DNA from: Streptomyces sp. NBC_00341
GTDB taxonomy: Bacteria > Actinomycetota > Actinomycetes > Streptomycetales > Streptomycetaceae
Reading direction: 5' to 3'
DNA: 64,000 nucleotides
Assembly (NCBI RefSeq): GCF_041435055.1
Contig: NZ_CP108002.1
Location: 5,332,001 to 5,396,000, forward strand
Made by a program: the position numbers and the translations under genes. The notes beneath the pieces are model-generated. The model did no database searches. It was not told where the DNA came from and worked only from the letters and a program-made list of their open reading frames with translations. Below are positions 25,535-33,292 of the stretch, piece after piece. Numbering within the stretch: the stretch's first letter is position 1; each line of letters starts with the position of its first letter.

Positions 25535-26809
25535 TCAAGCCCCGCCGCCGCGACCGGAATCCGGCCGTCCCTGGCGGGGGAGTCCGGCGCCGCCCGGCTC
25601 GGAGTCGCAGTACTCGCGTACCGCGCTCGTCCGGGCCACCACCCGGCCGCGGTGCACCACGATCCGGCTGTAGGCCAGTGAGAGCACCCCGGTGAGCTGT
25701 TCGCCGCGCACGGCGAGCAGCTCGGCCGGGAAGCCCGCCTCGATCCGCACCTCCGGCAGCCCCATCGCCCCTCTGGCCTCCGCGGACACGGCCTCGTAGG
25801 CGTGCTCGGCGCTCAGCCCGCTCTGCGAGGCCAGCAGGAAGGCGGCCTCCAGCGGGTCGCCGCGTCCCACCGGGTTGGCGAGGTCCCGCAGCGCCCCGCT
25901 GCCCGCCGCGACCCGGACCCCGGCGGCGCGCAGCAGCCGTACCGGGGCGGTACCCCGGCGCTCCGCCCCGCAGCAGCCTCCCTGGGGCAGGCAGATGACC
26001 GTCACACGGGACGCGGCGAGCTGGTCCGCGGCACGGGCCGCGGCCTCCCTGGGAAGCCGGGAGAGGCCCGCGCAGGGGCCGACGGCGACCCCTTGGCGCA
26101 GTCCGCCGGCCATGGTGGCGAGCCGGGCCAGCCGGGCCGGGTCGTCACTGTCCGTGTGCAGATCGACGGGGCAGCCGTGTTCGGCGGCGATCTCCAGTAC
26201 GGCTTCCGCGTACCCCGTCGGGTCCGGATCCAGGTCGGGGCAGCCGCCGACCGCCCCGGCGCCCATCTTCACCGCGTCGCGGAGCATGGCCAGGCCGTCG
26301 GCGCCCGCGATGCCGGTGAGCAGCCGGGGGACGGCGACCGCGGTCAGATCGGCGAGCCCGCGCAGCGACCGGCGTGCCTGGAGGACGGCTTCGAGGGCGG
26401 CGAGGCCCTGTACGTCGCCGATCCGCACGTGCGAGCGCAGCGCGGTCGCGCCGTGCCCGAGTTGCAGCAACGCGGCCTCTGTGGCGCGCCGCTGGACGTC
26501 CTCGGGGAGCTGCGAGGCCGGTCCGGGGGCGCCGGAAACGGCGTCGTCGGCGGTGAGCGCGGTGTCGCTGTGGGCGTGCGGCTCGGCGGGCGCCGGCAGC
26601 AGGAGGTAACCGCGCAGATTGATGCGCGCGCCGGACGCGGGGAGGCTGCCGGCGGTGCCGACGGCCTCGATCCGGCTGCCGCCGAGCCGTACGTCCACGA
26701 TGCGGCCGTCGGTGAGACGGGCGCCGCAGAGCGTCAGTGCCGTGCTCTCCCGGCTGTCGGACGCGTCGGCGGCGTGGTCGTCCGGCGGCCGCGGCCTGCT
26801 GTCGGGCAT
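25535..26809 (-). CDS. Cytosine-deaminase-like amidohydrolase, metal site probably incomplete
   Basis: 424 residues. The amidohydrolase barrel matches the cytosine deaminase branch: EPHAHSDTALT supplies the HxH pair, LHTDSDDP the third His, and NPVGRGDPLEAAFLLA follows. But the fourth ligand position, usually SHC, reads VGPCAGLS, and the catalytic Asp position, usually G-[ST]-D-N or GHD, reads GSGALRD. So a His and the Asp appear to be missing. Either the enzyme has no metal-dependent hydrolase activity or it uses other residues. It is separated from the SDR gene by 30 bases. Confidence 0.82.
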   Translation of the reverse strand: MPDSRPRPPDDHAADASDSRESTALTLCGARLTDGRIVDVRLGGSRIEAVGTAGSLPASGARINLRGYLLLPAPAEPHAHSDTALTADDAVSGAPGPASQLPEDVQRRATEAALLQLGHGATALRSHVRIGDVQGLAALEAVLQARRSLRGLADLTAVAVPRLLTGIAGADGLAMLRDAVKMGAGAVGGCPDLDPDPTGYAEAVLEIAAEHGCPVDLHTDSDDPARLARLATMAGGLRQGVAVGPCAGLSRLPREAAARAADQLAASRVTVICLPQGGCCGAERRGTAPVRLLRAAGVRVAAGSGALRDLANPVGRGDPLEAAFLLASQSGLSAEHAYEAVSAEARGAMGLPEVRIEAGFPAELLAVRGEQLTGVLSLAYSRIVVHRGRVVARTSAVREYCDSEPGGAGLPRQGRPDSGRGGGA

Positions 26810-27070
26810 CGCGCTCCAGGGAAGGGGACAGGATTACGCAGAGTGAGACGAGCCTAGGGGTGTGATGTACCGGGATCGAGGAGGAGCTGAATAGTCGTAC
26901 CGGTGGCCGTCCGCAGGGGCGTGCGCAGGGGCGTGCGGGACGAGTGGGCACGTGTGGGGCGGGAGATGGTCCGGGGGCTGCTGAACCGCTGATCAAGTGC
27001 CGGACGAGCGGCTGATCAAGGGTTCGGAGCGGCGCCGGTCAACGGCTTTGGATGGGGCTTCGAAACGGAT
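26810..27070. other. Intergenic region before the tRNA pair
   Basis: About 260 bases with no convincing gene. It holds the upstream region of the amidohydrolase and a direct repeat of GCAGGGGCGTGCG around 26911-26936, followed by the promoter region of the tRNA-Thr gene. Confidence 0.6.
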
Positions 27071-27100
27071 TTGGGCGATCGGCGACCGAGCGTGTAATGT
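27071..27100 (+). promoter_or_regulatory. Probable promoter of tRNA-Thr/tRNA-Met/rpmG
   Basis: TTGGGC, 18-base spacer, TAATGT, ending 12 bases before the tRNA-Thr. It resembles a principal-sigma promoter. Confidence 0.55.
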
Positions 27101-27111
27101 CTTCATCGCTC

Positions 27112-27184
27112 GCCCCAATAGCTCAGTCGGTAGAGCGTCTCCATGGTAAGGAGAAGGTCTGCGGTTCGATTCCGCATTGGGGCT
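27112..27184 (+). tRNA. tRNA-Thr (GGT)
   Basis: 73 bases. Acceptor GCCCCAA pairs perfectly with TTGGGGC, D-arm GCTC/GAGC, anticodon loop ATGGTAA within TCTCC/GGAGA, T-loop TTCGATT, discriminator T. Confidence 0.95.
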
Positions 27185-27199
27185 CTGGTGATCGGGAAA

Positions 27200-27215
27200 C
27201 CCCGCTTCGGCGGGG
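27200..27215 (+). terminator. UUCG-tetraloop hairpin between the two tRNAs
   Basis: CCCCGC-TTCG-GCGGGG, a very stable mini-hairpin without a T-run. It may protect or process the tRNA-Thr 3' end rather than stop transcription. Confidence 0.55.
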
Positions 27216-27229
27216 AGACTCATCATCAA

Positions 27230-27302
27230 AGCGGTGTAGCTCAGTCGGTAGAGCAAGCGGCTCATAATCGCTGTGTCACCGGTTCAAGTCCGGTCACCGC
27301 TA
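27230..27302 (+). tRNA. tRNA-Met (CAT), elongator type
   Basis: 73 bases. Acceptor AGCGGTG/CACCGCT is fully paired, so it is not an initiator, which has an unpaired first position. Anticodon loop CTCATAA, D-arm GCTC/GAGC, T-loop TTCAAGT, discriminator A. A lysidine-modified tRNA-Ile(CAT) is the less likely alternative. Confidence 0.93.
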
Positions 27303-27392
27303 CTAACAGTAGCCGATTGTGGGGTCGGTCCTCCGATCGGCTACTCTTTTTTTTGCGTTCATCCGTCCACCGTCCGTCCAAGGAGCACTCAC

Positions 27393-27557
27393 GTGGCTGC
27401 CACCGACGTCCGCCCGAAGATCACGCTGGCCTGCGTGGAGTGCAAGGAGCGGAACTACATCACCAAGAAGAACCGGCGTAACAACCCGGACCGTCTTGAG
27501 ATGAAGAAGCATTGCCCGCGCTGCAACTCGCACACTGCGCACCGCGAAACGCGCTGA
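27393..27557 (+). CDS. rpmG: 50S ribosomal protein L33
   Basis: 54 residues, GTG start ten bases after AAGGAG. The sequence reads [18 protein letters not shown] with the second pair [14 protein letters not shown], so both CxxC motifs are kept and this is the zinc-binding C+ form. Streptomyces often have a C- paralogue for zinc shortage. The position after tRNA-Thr and tRNA-Met and before two dehydratase genes is the same as in mycobacteria (family knowledge). Confidence 0.95.
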
Positions 27558-27667
27558 ATCAGGCTCGTACACGAGGCCGTCCCCGTTGGGGGCGGCCTCG
27601 TGTCGTTGTACGAAGCTGTACTCCGAGACTTCGGCCCATTCGTCTTTCATCAGGAGGTTGCGAGCCC

Positions 27668-28120
27668 ATGGCGCTCGATCAGTCCTTCGTGGGGCGGACC
27701 TACCCGCCCACCACGCCGTACGAGGTCGGCCGGGAGAAGATCCGGGAGTTCGCCGAAGCGGTCGGCGACGCCAATCCCGCGTACCTGGATCCCGATGCGG
27801 CCAGGACACTCGGTCACATTGATGTGATCGCGCCGCCCACGTTCGTGTTCTCGATCACCTTCAAGGCCGCCGGGCAGGTCGTGCAGGACCCGCAGCTGGG
27901 CCTGGACTACAGCCGCGTGGTCCATGGCGACCAACGGTTCGTGTACGTCCGCCCGGTGCGGGCGGGGGACCGGCTGACGGTCACGTCGACCATCGAGACG
28001 GTCAAGTCCATGGCCGGCAACGACATCCTGGACGTCCGTGGCGAGGTCCACGACGAGTCCGGCGAGCTGGTCGTGACGGCGTGGACGAAGCTGGTGGCGC
28101 GCGCCGCCGAGGAGGCGTGA
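27668..28120 (+). CDS. HadA-like (3R)-hydroxyacyl dehydratase subunit (UPF0336, MaoC N-terminal fold)
   Basis: 150 residues, single hot-dog fold. It has VGRTYPPTTPYEVGREKIREFA, GDANPAYLDPDAA and APPTFVFSI, typical of UPF0336/FAS1-like MaoC proteins. It lacks the catalytic Asp/His of the hydratase-2 motif, so it should be the acyl-binding partner of the next gene product, as HadA is of HadB in mycobacterial FAS-II. ATG follows ATCAGGAGGTT. Shares one base with the next start. Confidence 0.9.
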   Translation: MALDQSFVGRTYPPTTPYEVGREKIREFAEAVGDANPAYLDPDAARTLGHIDVIAPPTFVFSITFKAAGQVVQDPQLGLDYSRVVHGDQRFVYVRPVRAGDRLTVTSTIETVKSMAGNDILDVRGEVHDESGELVVTAWTKLVARAAEEA

Positions 28121-28548
28121 TGACGGCGAAGGTGACTTACGACTCTGTCGAGGTCGGTACGGAGCTGCCGGCGCGGTCCTTCCCGGTCACCCGGGCGACG
28201 CTGGTGCAGTACGCGGGTGCCTCCGGCGACTTCAACCCGATCCACTGGAACGAGAAGTTCGCCCGCGAGGTCGGACTGCCGGACGTGATCGCGCACGGCA
28301 TGTTCACCATGGCCGAGGCGATCCAGGTGGTCACGGACTGGACCGGCGATCCCGGTGCGGTCGTCGAGTACGGGGTCCGGTTCACCAAGCCGGTCGTCGT
28401 GCCCAACGACGACAAGGGCGCCCTGATCGAGGTCAGCGCCAAGGTGGCCGCCCTGCTGGACGACAAGCGGGTACGGGTCGACCTGACGGTGATGAGCGAC
28501 GACAAGAAGGTGCTGGGCATGTCCCGCGCCGTGGTCCAGCTCGCCTGA
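28120..28548 (+). CDS. HadB-like (3R)-hydroxyacyl dehydratase catalytic subunit (MaoC)
   Basis: 142 residues with the hydratase-2 motif GDFNPIHWNEKFAREVGLPD and IAHGMFTMAEA, carrying the catalytic Asp and His. It should dehydrate (3R)-hydroxyacyl-ACP or -CoA as a heterodimer with the preceding protein. The pair is syntenic with mycobacterial hadA-hadB beside rpmG, but this organism type lacks mycolic acids, so the acyl substrate is probably an ordinary or branched fatty acid (inference). Confidence 0.92.
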   Translation: MTAKVTYDSVEVGTELPARSFPVTRATLVQYAGASGDFNPIHWNEKFAREVGLPDVIAHGMFTMAEAIQVVTDWTGDPGAVVEYGVRFTKPVVVPNDDKGALIEVSAKVAALLDDKRVRVDLTVMSDDKKVLGMSRAVVQLA

Positions 28549-28566
28549 CTCCGTAGTAGAGGTGTG

Positions 28567-28604
28567 GCGTAAGGGGTGTGGCCCAGGGGCCGCGCCCCTT
28601 ACGC
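28567..28604 (+). terminator. Terminator after the dehydratase pair
   Basis: Perfect 10-base inverted repeat GCGTAAGGGG/CCCCTTACGC around an 18-base loop, 18 bases after the stop. Confidence 0.75.
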
Positions 28605-28643
28605 GTGGGGCCCGGGTAAGGCTGGGGCCGCGTATCGATTGAC

Positions 28644-28669
28644 TAAGTTAGTGATTGAGTACTAACTTA
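28644..28669. promoter_or_regulatory. TetR operator 1 (autoregulation site)
   Basis: Perfect inverted repeat TAAGTTAGT-N8-ACTAACTTA, ending five bases before the TetR start codon. The same half-site and spacing recur at 29332-29351 before the exporter gene. Confidence 0.88.
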
Positions 28670-28674
28670 CCTGT

Positions 28675-29232
28675 ATGGCAAGGATGAGTGCGGACGAGCG
28701 GCGCGAAAGCGCCATCCGCGCGGCGATCACCGAGTTCGCCCGCGGCGGGTACAACGGCACGTCCACCGAGGTGATCGCCAGACGGGTGGGCGTCTCGCAG
28801 CCGTACCTCTTCCGCCTCTTCCCCAACAAGCAGGCGATGTTCCTGGCCGCCGCAGAGCGGTGCATCGCGGACACCCGCCGGGTCTTCGCGGACGCGGCCG
28901 AAGGGCTCGAAGGTGAAGAGGCTCTGCATGCCATGTCCGAGGCCTACCAGCGCCTGATCGTGCACGACCCCGACCGGCTGCTGATGCAGATGCAGATGTA
29001 CGCGGCCGTCGCGGCGGCCGAGGCCGCCGGGGACCACGAGTTCGGCGAGTCGCTGCGGGCCGGCTGGCTGCGGATGTTCGACGACATCGCTCTCGTGCCC
29101 GGTGCCGATGCAGACGAGGCGACCGCGTTTCTCGCGTACGGCATGCTCATCAACACCCTGACCTCGCTCGGCTATCCGGCGGGTCACCGGGTCTGGTCCG
29201 GGTTCCGGGACCCGGCCACGCAGGACGCCTGA
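28675..29232 (+). CDS. TetR-family regulator of the adjacent exporter
   Basis: 185 residues. The N-terminal helix-turn-helix is typical: AIRAAITEFARGGYNGTSTE then VIARRVGVSQPYLFRLFPNK. The ligand-binding half is helical and unassigned. The ATG is only five bases after a palindromic operator and there is no ribosome-binding site, so the message may be leaderless or nearly so. It should repress itself and the MFS exporter that follows, released by the exported drug or a related ligand. Confidence 0.92.
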   Translation: MARMSADERRESAIRAAITEFARGGYNGTSTEVIARRVGVSQPYLFRLFPNKQAMFLAAAERCIADTRRVFADAAEGLEGEEALHAMSEAYQRLIVHDPDRLLMQMQMYAAVAAAEAAGDHEFGESLRAGWLRMFDDIALVPGADADEATAFLAYGMLINTLTSLGYPAGHRVWSGFRDPATQDA

Positions 29233-29292
29233 ACCAGGGCCCGGTCGCGCCGGGCGCCTGAACCAGGACCCGGTCGCGCCGGGCGCCTGAAC
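29227..29292 (+). repeat. 29-bp tandem repeat spanning the TetR stop codon
   Basis: Two copies of a 29-base unit (29227-29255 and 29256-29284, one mismatch) and the first eight bases of a third. Each unit begins GCCTGAAC, so the stop codon TGA is part of the repeat. Each copy includes CCCGGTCGCGCCGGG, a small palindrome. Confidence 0.9.
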
Positions 29293-29331
29293 GGGGCGTC
29301 CCGGGTGCGGCCCGTTTTTCTGTCCAGAGAA

Positions 29332-29351
29332 GTTAGTCATCAATAACTAAC
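29332..29351. promoter_or_regulatory. TetR operator 2, before the MFS exporter
   Basis: GTTAGT-N8-ACTAAC, the same inner half-sites and the same 8-base spacer as operator 1, ending 15 bases before the exporter start. Confidence 0.85.
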
Positions 29352-29366
29352 CCACAGGGGGAAACA

Positions 29367-30797
29367 GTGGAACAGCACGTGCAGGGCCGCCGGGGAGCGG
29401 TCTGGGCCCTCGTCATCACCAGCATCGCGGGCTTCATGGCGGCCCTCGACAACCTCGTCGTCACCACCGCCCTGCCGTCCATCCGCGAGAGCCTCGGCGG
29501 CGAGCTGGGGGAGCTCGAATGGACGGTGAACGCGTACACCCTCACCTTCGCCGTCCTGCTGATGCTCGGCGCCTCCCTGGGGGACCGGTTCGGCCGGCGC
29601 CGGCTCTTCGTCATCGGGCTCACCGTCTTCACCGGCGCCTCCGCCGCGGCCGCCCTCTCGCCCGGGATCAACGAACTGATCGCCTTCCGCGCGGTCCAGG
29701 GCGTCGGCGCGGCGATCATGATGCCGCTGACGCTCACCCTGCTCACGGCCGCCGTGCCGCCCGCCCGCCGCGGCGTGGCGCTGGGCATCTTCAGCGCCGT
29801 GACCGGACTGGCCGTGGCCAGTGGGCCACTGGTCGGCGGCAGCCTCACCGAACACCTCTCCTGGCAGTGGATCTTCTGGCTGAACGTGCCGATCGGCCTG
29901 ATCCTGCTGCCGCTCGCCCGGCTGCGCCTGGCCGAGTCGTACGCCCCGGACTCCCGGCTCGACATCCCCGGCACCCTGCTGGTCAGCGGCGGGCTCTTCG
30001 GGATCGTCTACGGACTGGTGAACGCCAACTCCGAGGGCTGGAGCGATCCCGTCGTCCTCACCTCACTCATCGCCGGTACCGCGCTCATAGGCGCGTTCAT
30101 CGGCCACGGATTCCGCGCCGAGAACCCGATGCTGCCGATGCGGCTCTTCCGGAGCCGGGCGTTCTTCGGGATCAACATGGCCGGCCTGCTGATGTTCCTC
30201 GGGATGTTCGGTTCGATCTTCCTGCTCAGCCAGTACTTCCAGGGGGTGATGGGCTACTCGCCCGCGGAGGCCGGTCTGCGGATGCTGCCCTGGACCGGAA
30301 TGCCGATGCTGGTGGCTCCCGTCGCCGGGATGCTCGCCGACCGGTTCGGCGGCCGCCCGGTGGTCGCGACCGGACTCGCCGTCCAGGCCGTCGGCCTCGG
30401 CCTGTTCGCCATGTCTCTGGCGCCCGACGCCTCCTACGCCTCTCAGCTGCCCGGACTGATCGTCGGCGGCGTCGGCATGGCCCTGTACTTCGCACCCGCC
30501 GCCAGCCTGGTGATGTCCAGCGTCCGCCCGGCCGAACAGGGCATCGCCTCCGGCGCCAGCAACGCGCTGCGCGAGGTCGGCGGAGCGCTCGGGGTCGCCG
30601 TGCTCGCCACGGTCTTCTCCTCGCAGGGCGGTTACGACTCCGCGCGGACCTTCACGGACGGGACCGTCCTCGCGGTCTGGCTCGGCGCGGGAGTGGTGGC
30701 CCTCGCCGCCCTCGTCGCCCTGATGATCCCGGGCCGTCGCGGCACTCCGGCGCCGGAGGCGGGCCGGCCCGGGGAGCGGGTCCCGGTGGCCGCCTGA
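29367..30797 (+). CDS. MFS drug:H+ exporter, DHA2 (14-helix) family
   Basis: 476 residues with about 14 membrane helices. Motif A after helix 2 is LGASLGDRFGRRRLF, motif C-like in helix 5 is AVTGLAVASGPLVGGSLTEH, and the helix 1 pattern ALDNLVVTTALPSIRESLGG is that of EmrB/QacA proteins. It should export a lipophilic toxic compound or a natural product in exchange for protons. GTG start after AGGGGGAAA. An operator directly upstream and a TetR gene before it suggest substrate-induced expression. Confidence 0.93.
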   Translation: MEQHVQGRRGAVWALVITSIAGFMAALDNLVVTTALPSIRESLGGELGELEWTVNAYTLTFAVLLMLGASLGDRFGRRRLFVIGLTVFTGASAAAALSPGINELIAFRAVQGVGAAIMMPLTLTLLTAAVPPARRGVALGIFSAVTGLAVASGPLVGGSLTEHLSWQWIFWLNVPIGLILLPLARLRLAESYAPDSRLDIPGTLLVSGGLFGIVYGLVNANSEGWSDPVVLTSLIAGTALIGAFIGHGFRAENPMLPMRLFRSRAFFGINMAGLLMFLGMFGSIFLLSQYFQGVMGYSPAEAGLRMLPWTGMPMLVAPVAGMLADRFGGRPVVATGLAVQAVGLGLFAMSLAPDASYASQLPGLIVGGVGMALYFAPAASLVMSSVRPAEQGIASGASNALREVGGALGVAVLATVFSSQGGYDSARTFTDGTVLAVWLGAGVVALAALVALMIPGRRGTPAPEAGRPGERVPVAA

Positions 30798-30867
30798 GGG
30801 GATGTCACGCGCGTACGGTCCGCGGTCCCGCCCGGGTGGCGGGGGAGCGGACCGTACTCTTGTCCCC

Positions 30868-31923
30868 GTGCAGGAACTCCACGACGCCCCCCTCGCCCCC
30901 CTGACCACCTTCCGGCTCGGCGGCCCCGCCACCCGCCTGATCACCGCGACGACCGACGCCGAAGTGGTCGACGCCGTACGCGCGGCCGACGACAGCGGCA
31001 CCCCGCTCCTGATCATCGGCGGCGGCAGCAATCTGGTCATCGGCGACAAGGGCTTCGACGGCACCGCCCTGCGCATCGCCACCAAGGGATTCGTGCTGGA
31101 CGGCGCGACCCTCGAACTGGCCGCCGGAGAGATCTGGACGGACGCCGTCGCCCGCAGCGTGGAGGCCGGTCTCGCCGGCCTCGAATGCCTGGCCGGAATC
31201 CCCGGCTCCGCCGGAGCGACACCGATCCAGAACGTCGGGGCGTACGGGCAGGAGGTGTCGTCCACCATCACGGAGGTCGTCGCCTACGACCGGCACAGCC
31301 ATGAAACGGTCACCATTCCGAACAGCGAGTGCGACTTCTCGTACCGGCACAGCCGTTTCAAGGCCGAACCCGACCGTTTCGTGGTGCTGCGTGTCCGCTT
31401 CGGGCTGGAAGAGGCGGGTGGCCTCTCCGCGCCCCTGAAGTACCCCGAGACGGCCCGCGCCATGGGTGTCGCCGAGGGCGAGCGCGTGCCCGCCGCCGCG
31501 GCACGTGAGACCGTGCTCCGGCTCCGGGCCGGCAAGGGCATGGTGCTCGACCCCGAGGACCACGACACCTGGTCGGCCGGCTCGTTCTTCACCAACCCGA
31601 TCCTGGACCGGGAGCAGTTCGAGGCGTTCCTCGCCCGAGTGGCCGACCGGCTCGGACCCGAGGTCTCGCCCCCCGCCTTCCCCGCGGGCGAGGGACAGAC
31701 CAAGACATCGGCGGCCTGGCTCATCGACCGGGCCGGATTCACCAAGGGGTACGGCACCGGCCCGGCCCGGATCTCCACCAAGCACACGCTCGCCCTCACC
31801 AACCGGGGCGCCGCGAGCACCGAGGACCTGCTGGCCCTCGCCCGTGAGGTGGTCGCCGGGGTCCACGAGGTCTTCGGCGTCACGCTGGTCAACGAGCCGG
31901 TGACCGTGGGCGTGACCCTGTAG
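30868..31923 (+). CDS. murB: UDP-N-acetylmuramate dehydrogenase
   Basis: 351 residues, type I MurB. Reduces UDP-GlcNAc-enolpyruvate to UDP-MurNAc with NADPH and FAD in peptidoglycan precursor synthesis. FAD-binding stretch PLLIIGGGSNLVIGDKGFDG, active-site region GIPGSAGATPIQNVGAYGQE, the catalytic Ser in WSAGSFFTNPIL, and C-terminal Glu region VHEVFGVTLVNEPV. GTG at 30868 was chosen because VQELHDAPLAPLTTFRLGG is the family start. Confidence 0.95.
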   Translation: MQELHDAPLAPLTTFRLGGPATRLITATTDAEVVDAVRAADDSGTPLLIIGGGSNLVIGDKGFDGTALRIATKGFVLDGATLELAAGEIWTDAVARSVEAGLAGLECLAGIPGSAGATPIQNVGAYGQEVSSTITEVVAYDRHSHETVTIPNSECDFSYRHSRFKAEPDRFVVLRVRFGLEEAGGLSAPLKYPETARAMGVAEGERVPAAAARETVLRLRAGKGMVLDPEDHDTWSAGSFFTNPILDREQFEAFLARVADRLGPEVSPPAFPAGEGQTKTSAAWLIDRAGFTKGYGTGPARISTKHTLALTNRGAASTEDLLALAREVVAGVHEVFGVTLVNEPVTVGVTL

Positions 31924-31944
31924 GGCCTGTCGGCGGGCCCTCGC

Positions 31945-32580
31945 TCAGTACGCCACTCCCACGCCCTGCTTCACCGCCGCCGGGTCGTCGGTCAGCGCGA
32001 GCATCGCGTGCGCCACGTCGGCCCGGGAGATGGACCGGCCGCTGCGCGGGTTGCTGCCGATGACCGTCCGGTACGTACCCGTCAGCGGGCCGTTGGTGAG
32101 CTTCGGGGGCCGCACGGACGTCCATTCCGTCGCGGAGGCCGCCAGAGCTGCCTCCATGGCGGTGAGGTCCGCGTAGACCTCCTTGAGGATCGCGCCGATC
32201 GCCCCGAGCATCATCCGGTCGATCAGCGGGTCGTCCGCCGGCTTCGGCGCGACCGGGGCCGCGCTCACCACGAGCAGCCGCCGCGTCCCCTCGGCCTCCA
32301 TCGCCGCCAGCACGGCGCGGGTCAGCCGCTCCGCGACCCCTCCTGCCTTCCGGCCCCGCGAACCCAGACCGGAGAGGACCGCGTCACGGCCCGCGACCGC
32401 CTCGCGCAGCGCCTCCGGGTCGTCCACCCGGGCCACCGGGTGAACCGTCAGGCCGGAGAGCGGCACCGACAGGCGCGCGGGGTCCCGCACCACCGCCGTC
32501 ACCTCGTGCCCCGCAGCCACCGCCTGACGGACGATCTCCTGGCCGATACCGCCTGTCGCGCCGAACACTGTGAGCTTCAT
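31945..32580 (-). CDS. NAD(P)-binding oxidoreductase (SDR_a5-like)
   Basis: 211 residues. Rossmann start MKLTVFGATGGIGQEIVRQA, then TAVVRDPARL and LLVVSAAPVAPKP. It resembles NmrA-like or biliverdin-reductase-like proteins with unknown substrate. The start at 32580 was chosen because the Rossmann strand begins there; the longer frame reaches into the operator. Divergent from the TetR gene across an 18-base-arm palindrome, so it is very likely the TetR target. Confidence 0.88.
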   Translation of the reverse strand: MKLTVFGATGGIGQEIVRQAVAAGHEVTAVVRDPARLSVPLSGLTVHPVARVDDPEALREAVAGRDAVLSGLGSRGRKAGGVAERLTRAVLAAMEAEGTRRLLVVSAAPVAPKPADDPLIDRMMLGAIGAILKEVYADLTAMEAALAASATEWTSVRPPKLTNGPLTGTYRTVIGSNPRSGRSISRADVAHAMLALTDDPAAVKQGVGVAY

Positions 32581-32598
32581 GGCGCACCCTCCTTGGGT

Positions 32599-32641
32599 GG
32601 GTAAGTATTCACTCACCTCTAGAGTGAGTGAGTACTTACCC
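32599..32641. promoter_or_regulatory. Large palindromic operator between the SDR and TetR genes
   Basis: 18-base arms (GGGTAAGTATTCACTCAC and its complement with one mismatch) around CTCTAGA. Each arm contains GTAAGTA and TCACTCAC, so it could bind two TetR dimers. It sits in the 87-base divergent gap and should control both genes. Confidence 0.9.
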
Positions 32642-32667
32642 GTCCGTCAAGCTTCGTTGGAGTGCAC

Positions 32668-33273
32668 ATGGAGCAGAAGCCGGCCCGCGCCCGCATCATC
32701 GACGCCGCTCACCGGCTGATGCTCACCATCGGTCTGACCCGCGCCACCACCAAGGAGATCGCCAAGGCGGCAGGCTGCTCGGAGGCCGCGCTCTACAAGC
32801 ACTTCCCGAGCAAGGAAGAGCTCTTCGTGGTGGTCCTGAAGGAGCGGCTGCCCAAGGTCGACGGCATCCTGAAGCGGCTGATAGCCGACCCGGGTGAGGG
32901 GGAGCGGACCGTCGAGCGGAATCTCACCGAGATCGCCCGCGAGGGCGCCCTCTTCTACGAGCAGAGCTTCCCGATCGCGGCGTCCCTGTACGCGGACCCG
33001 AGGCTCAAGGACCGGCACAACGCGGCGATGCGGGAACTCGGTACCGGCCCCCACGTGCCGATCCACAACGTGGACGCCTATCTGCGCGCCGAACAGTCCG
33101 CGGGCCGGATCCGGGCCGACGCCGACACGTACGCGGCCGCGTCCATGCTGATGGGGGCCTGCGCCCAGCGGGCGTTCGCCTACGACGCCACGGAGACGGG
33201 CAGGTCGCCGCAGCCACTCGACGCCTTCGCCGCCTCCGTCGCCCGGACCCTGCTGAGCGGGCTCACCGACTGA
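32668..33273 (+). CDS. TetR-family regulator
   Basis: 201 residues. Helix-turn-helix RIIDAAHRLMLTIGLTRATT then IAKAAGCSEAALYKHFPSKE. The C-terminal part is helical without a recognised ligand domain. ATG at 32668 has GGAG five bases upstream; a GTG at 32662 is possible. It is divergent from the SDR gene, with the operator between them. Confidence 0.92.
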   Translation: MEQKPARARIIDAAHRLMLTIGLTRATTKEIAKAAGCSEAALYKHFPSKEELFVVVLKERLPKVDGILKRLIADPGEGERTVERNLTEIAREGALFYEQSFPIAASLYADPRLKDRHNAAMRELGTGPHVPIHNVDAYLRAEQSAGRIRADADTYAAASMLMGACAQRAFAYDATETGRSPQPLDAFAASVARTLLSGLTD

Positions 33274-33292
33274 CGCGGGCGGGCCGCGGGCG

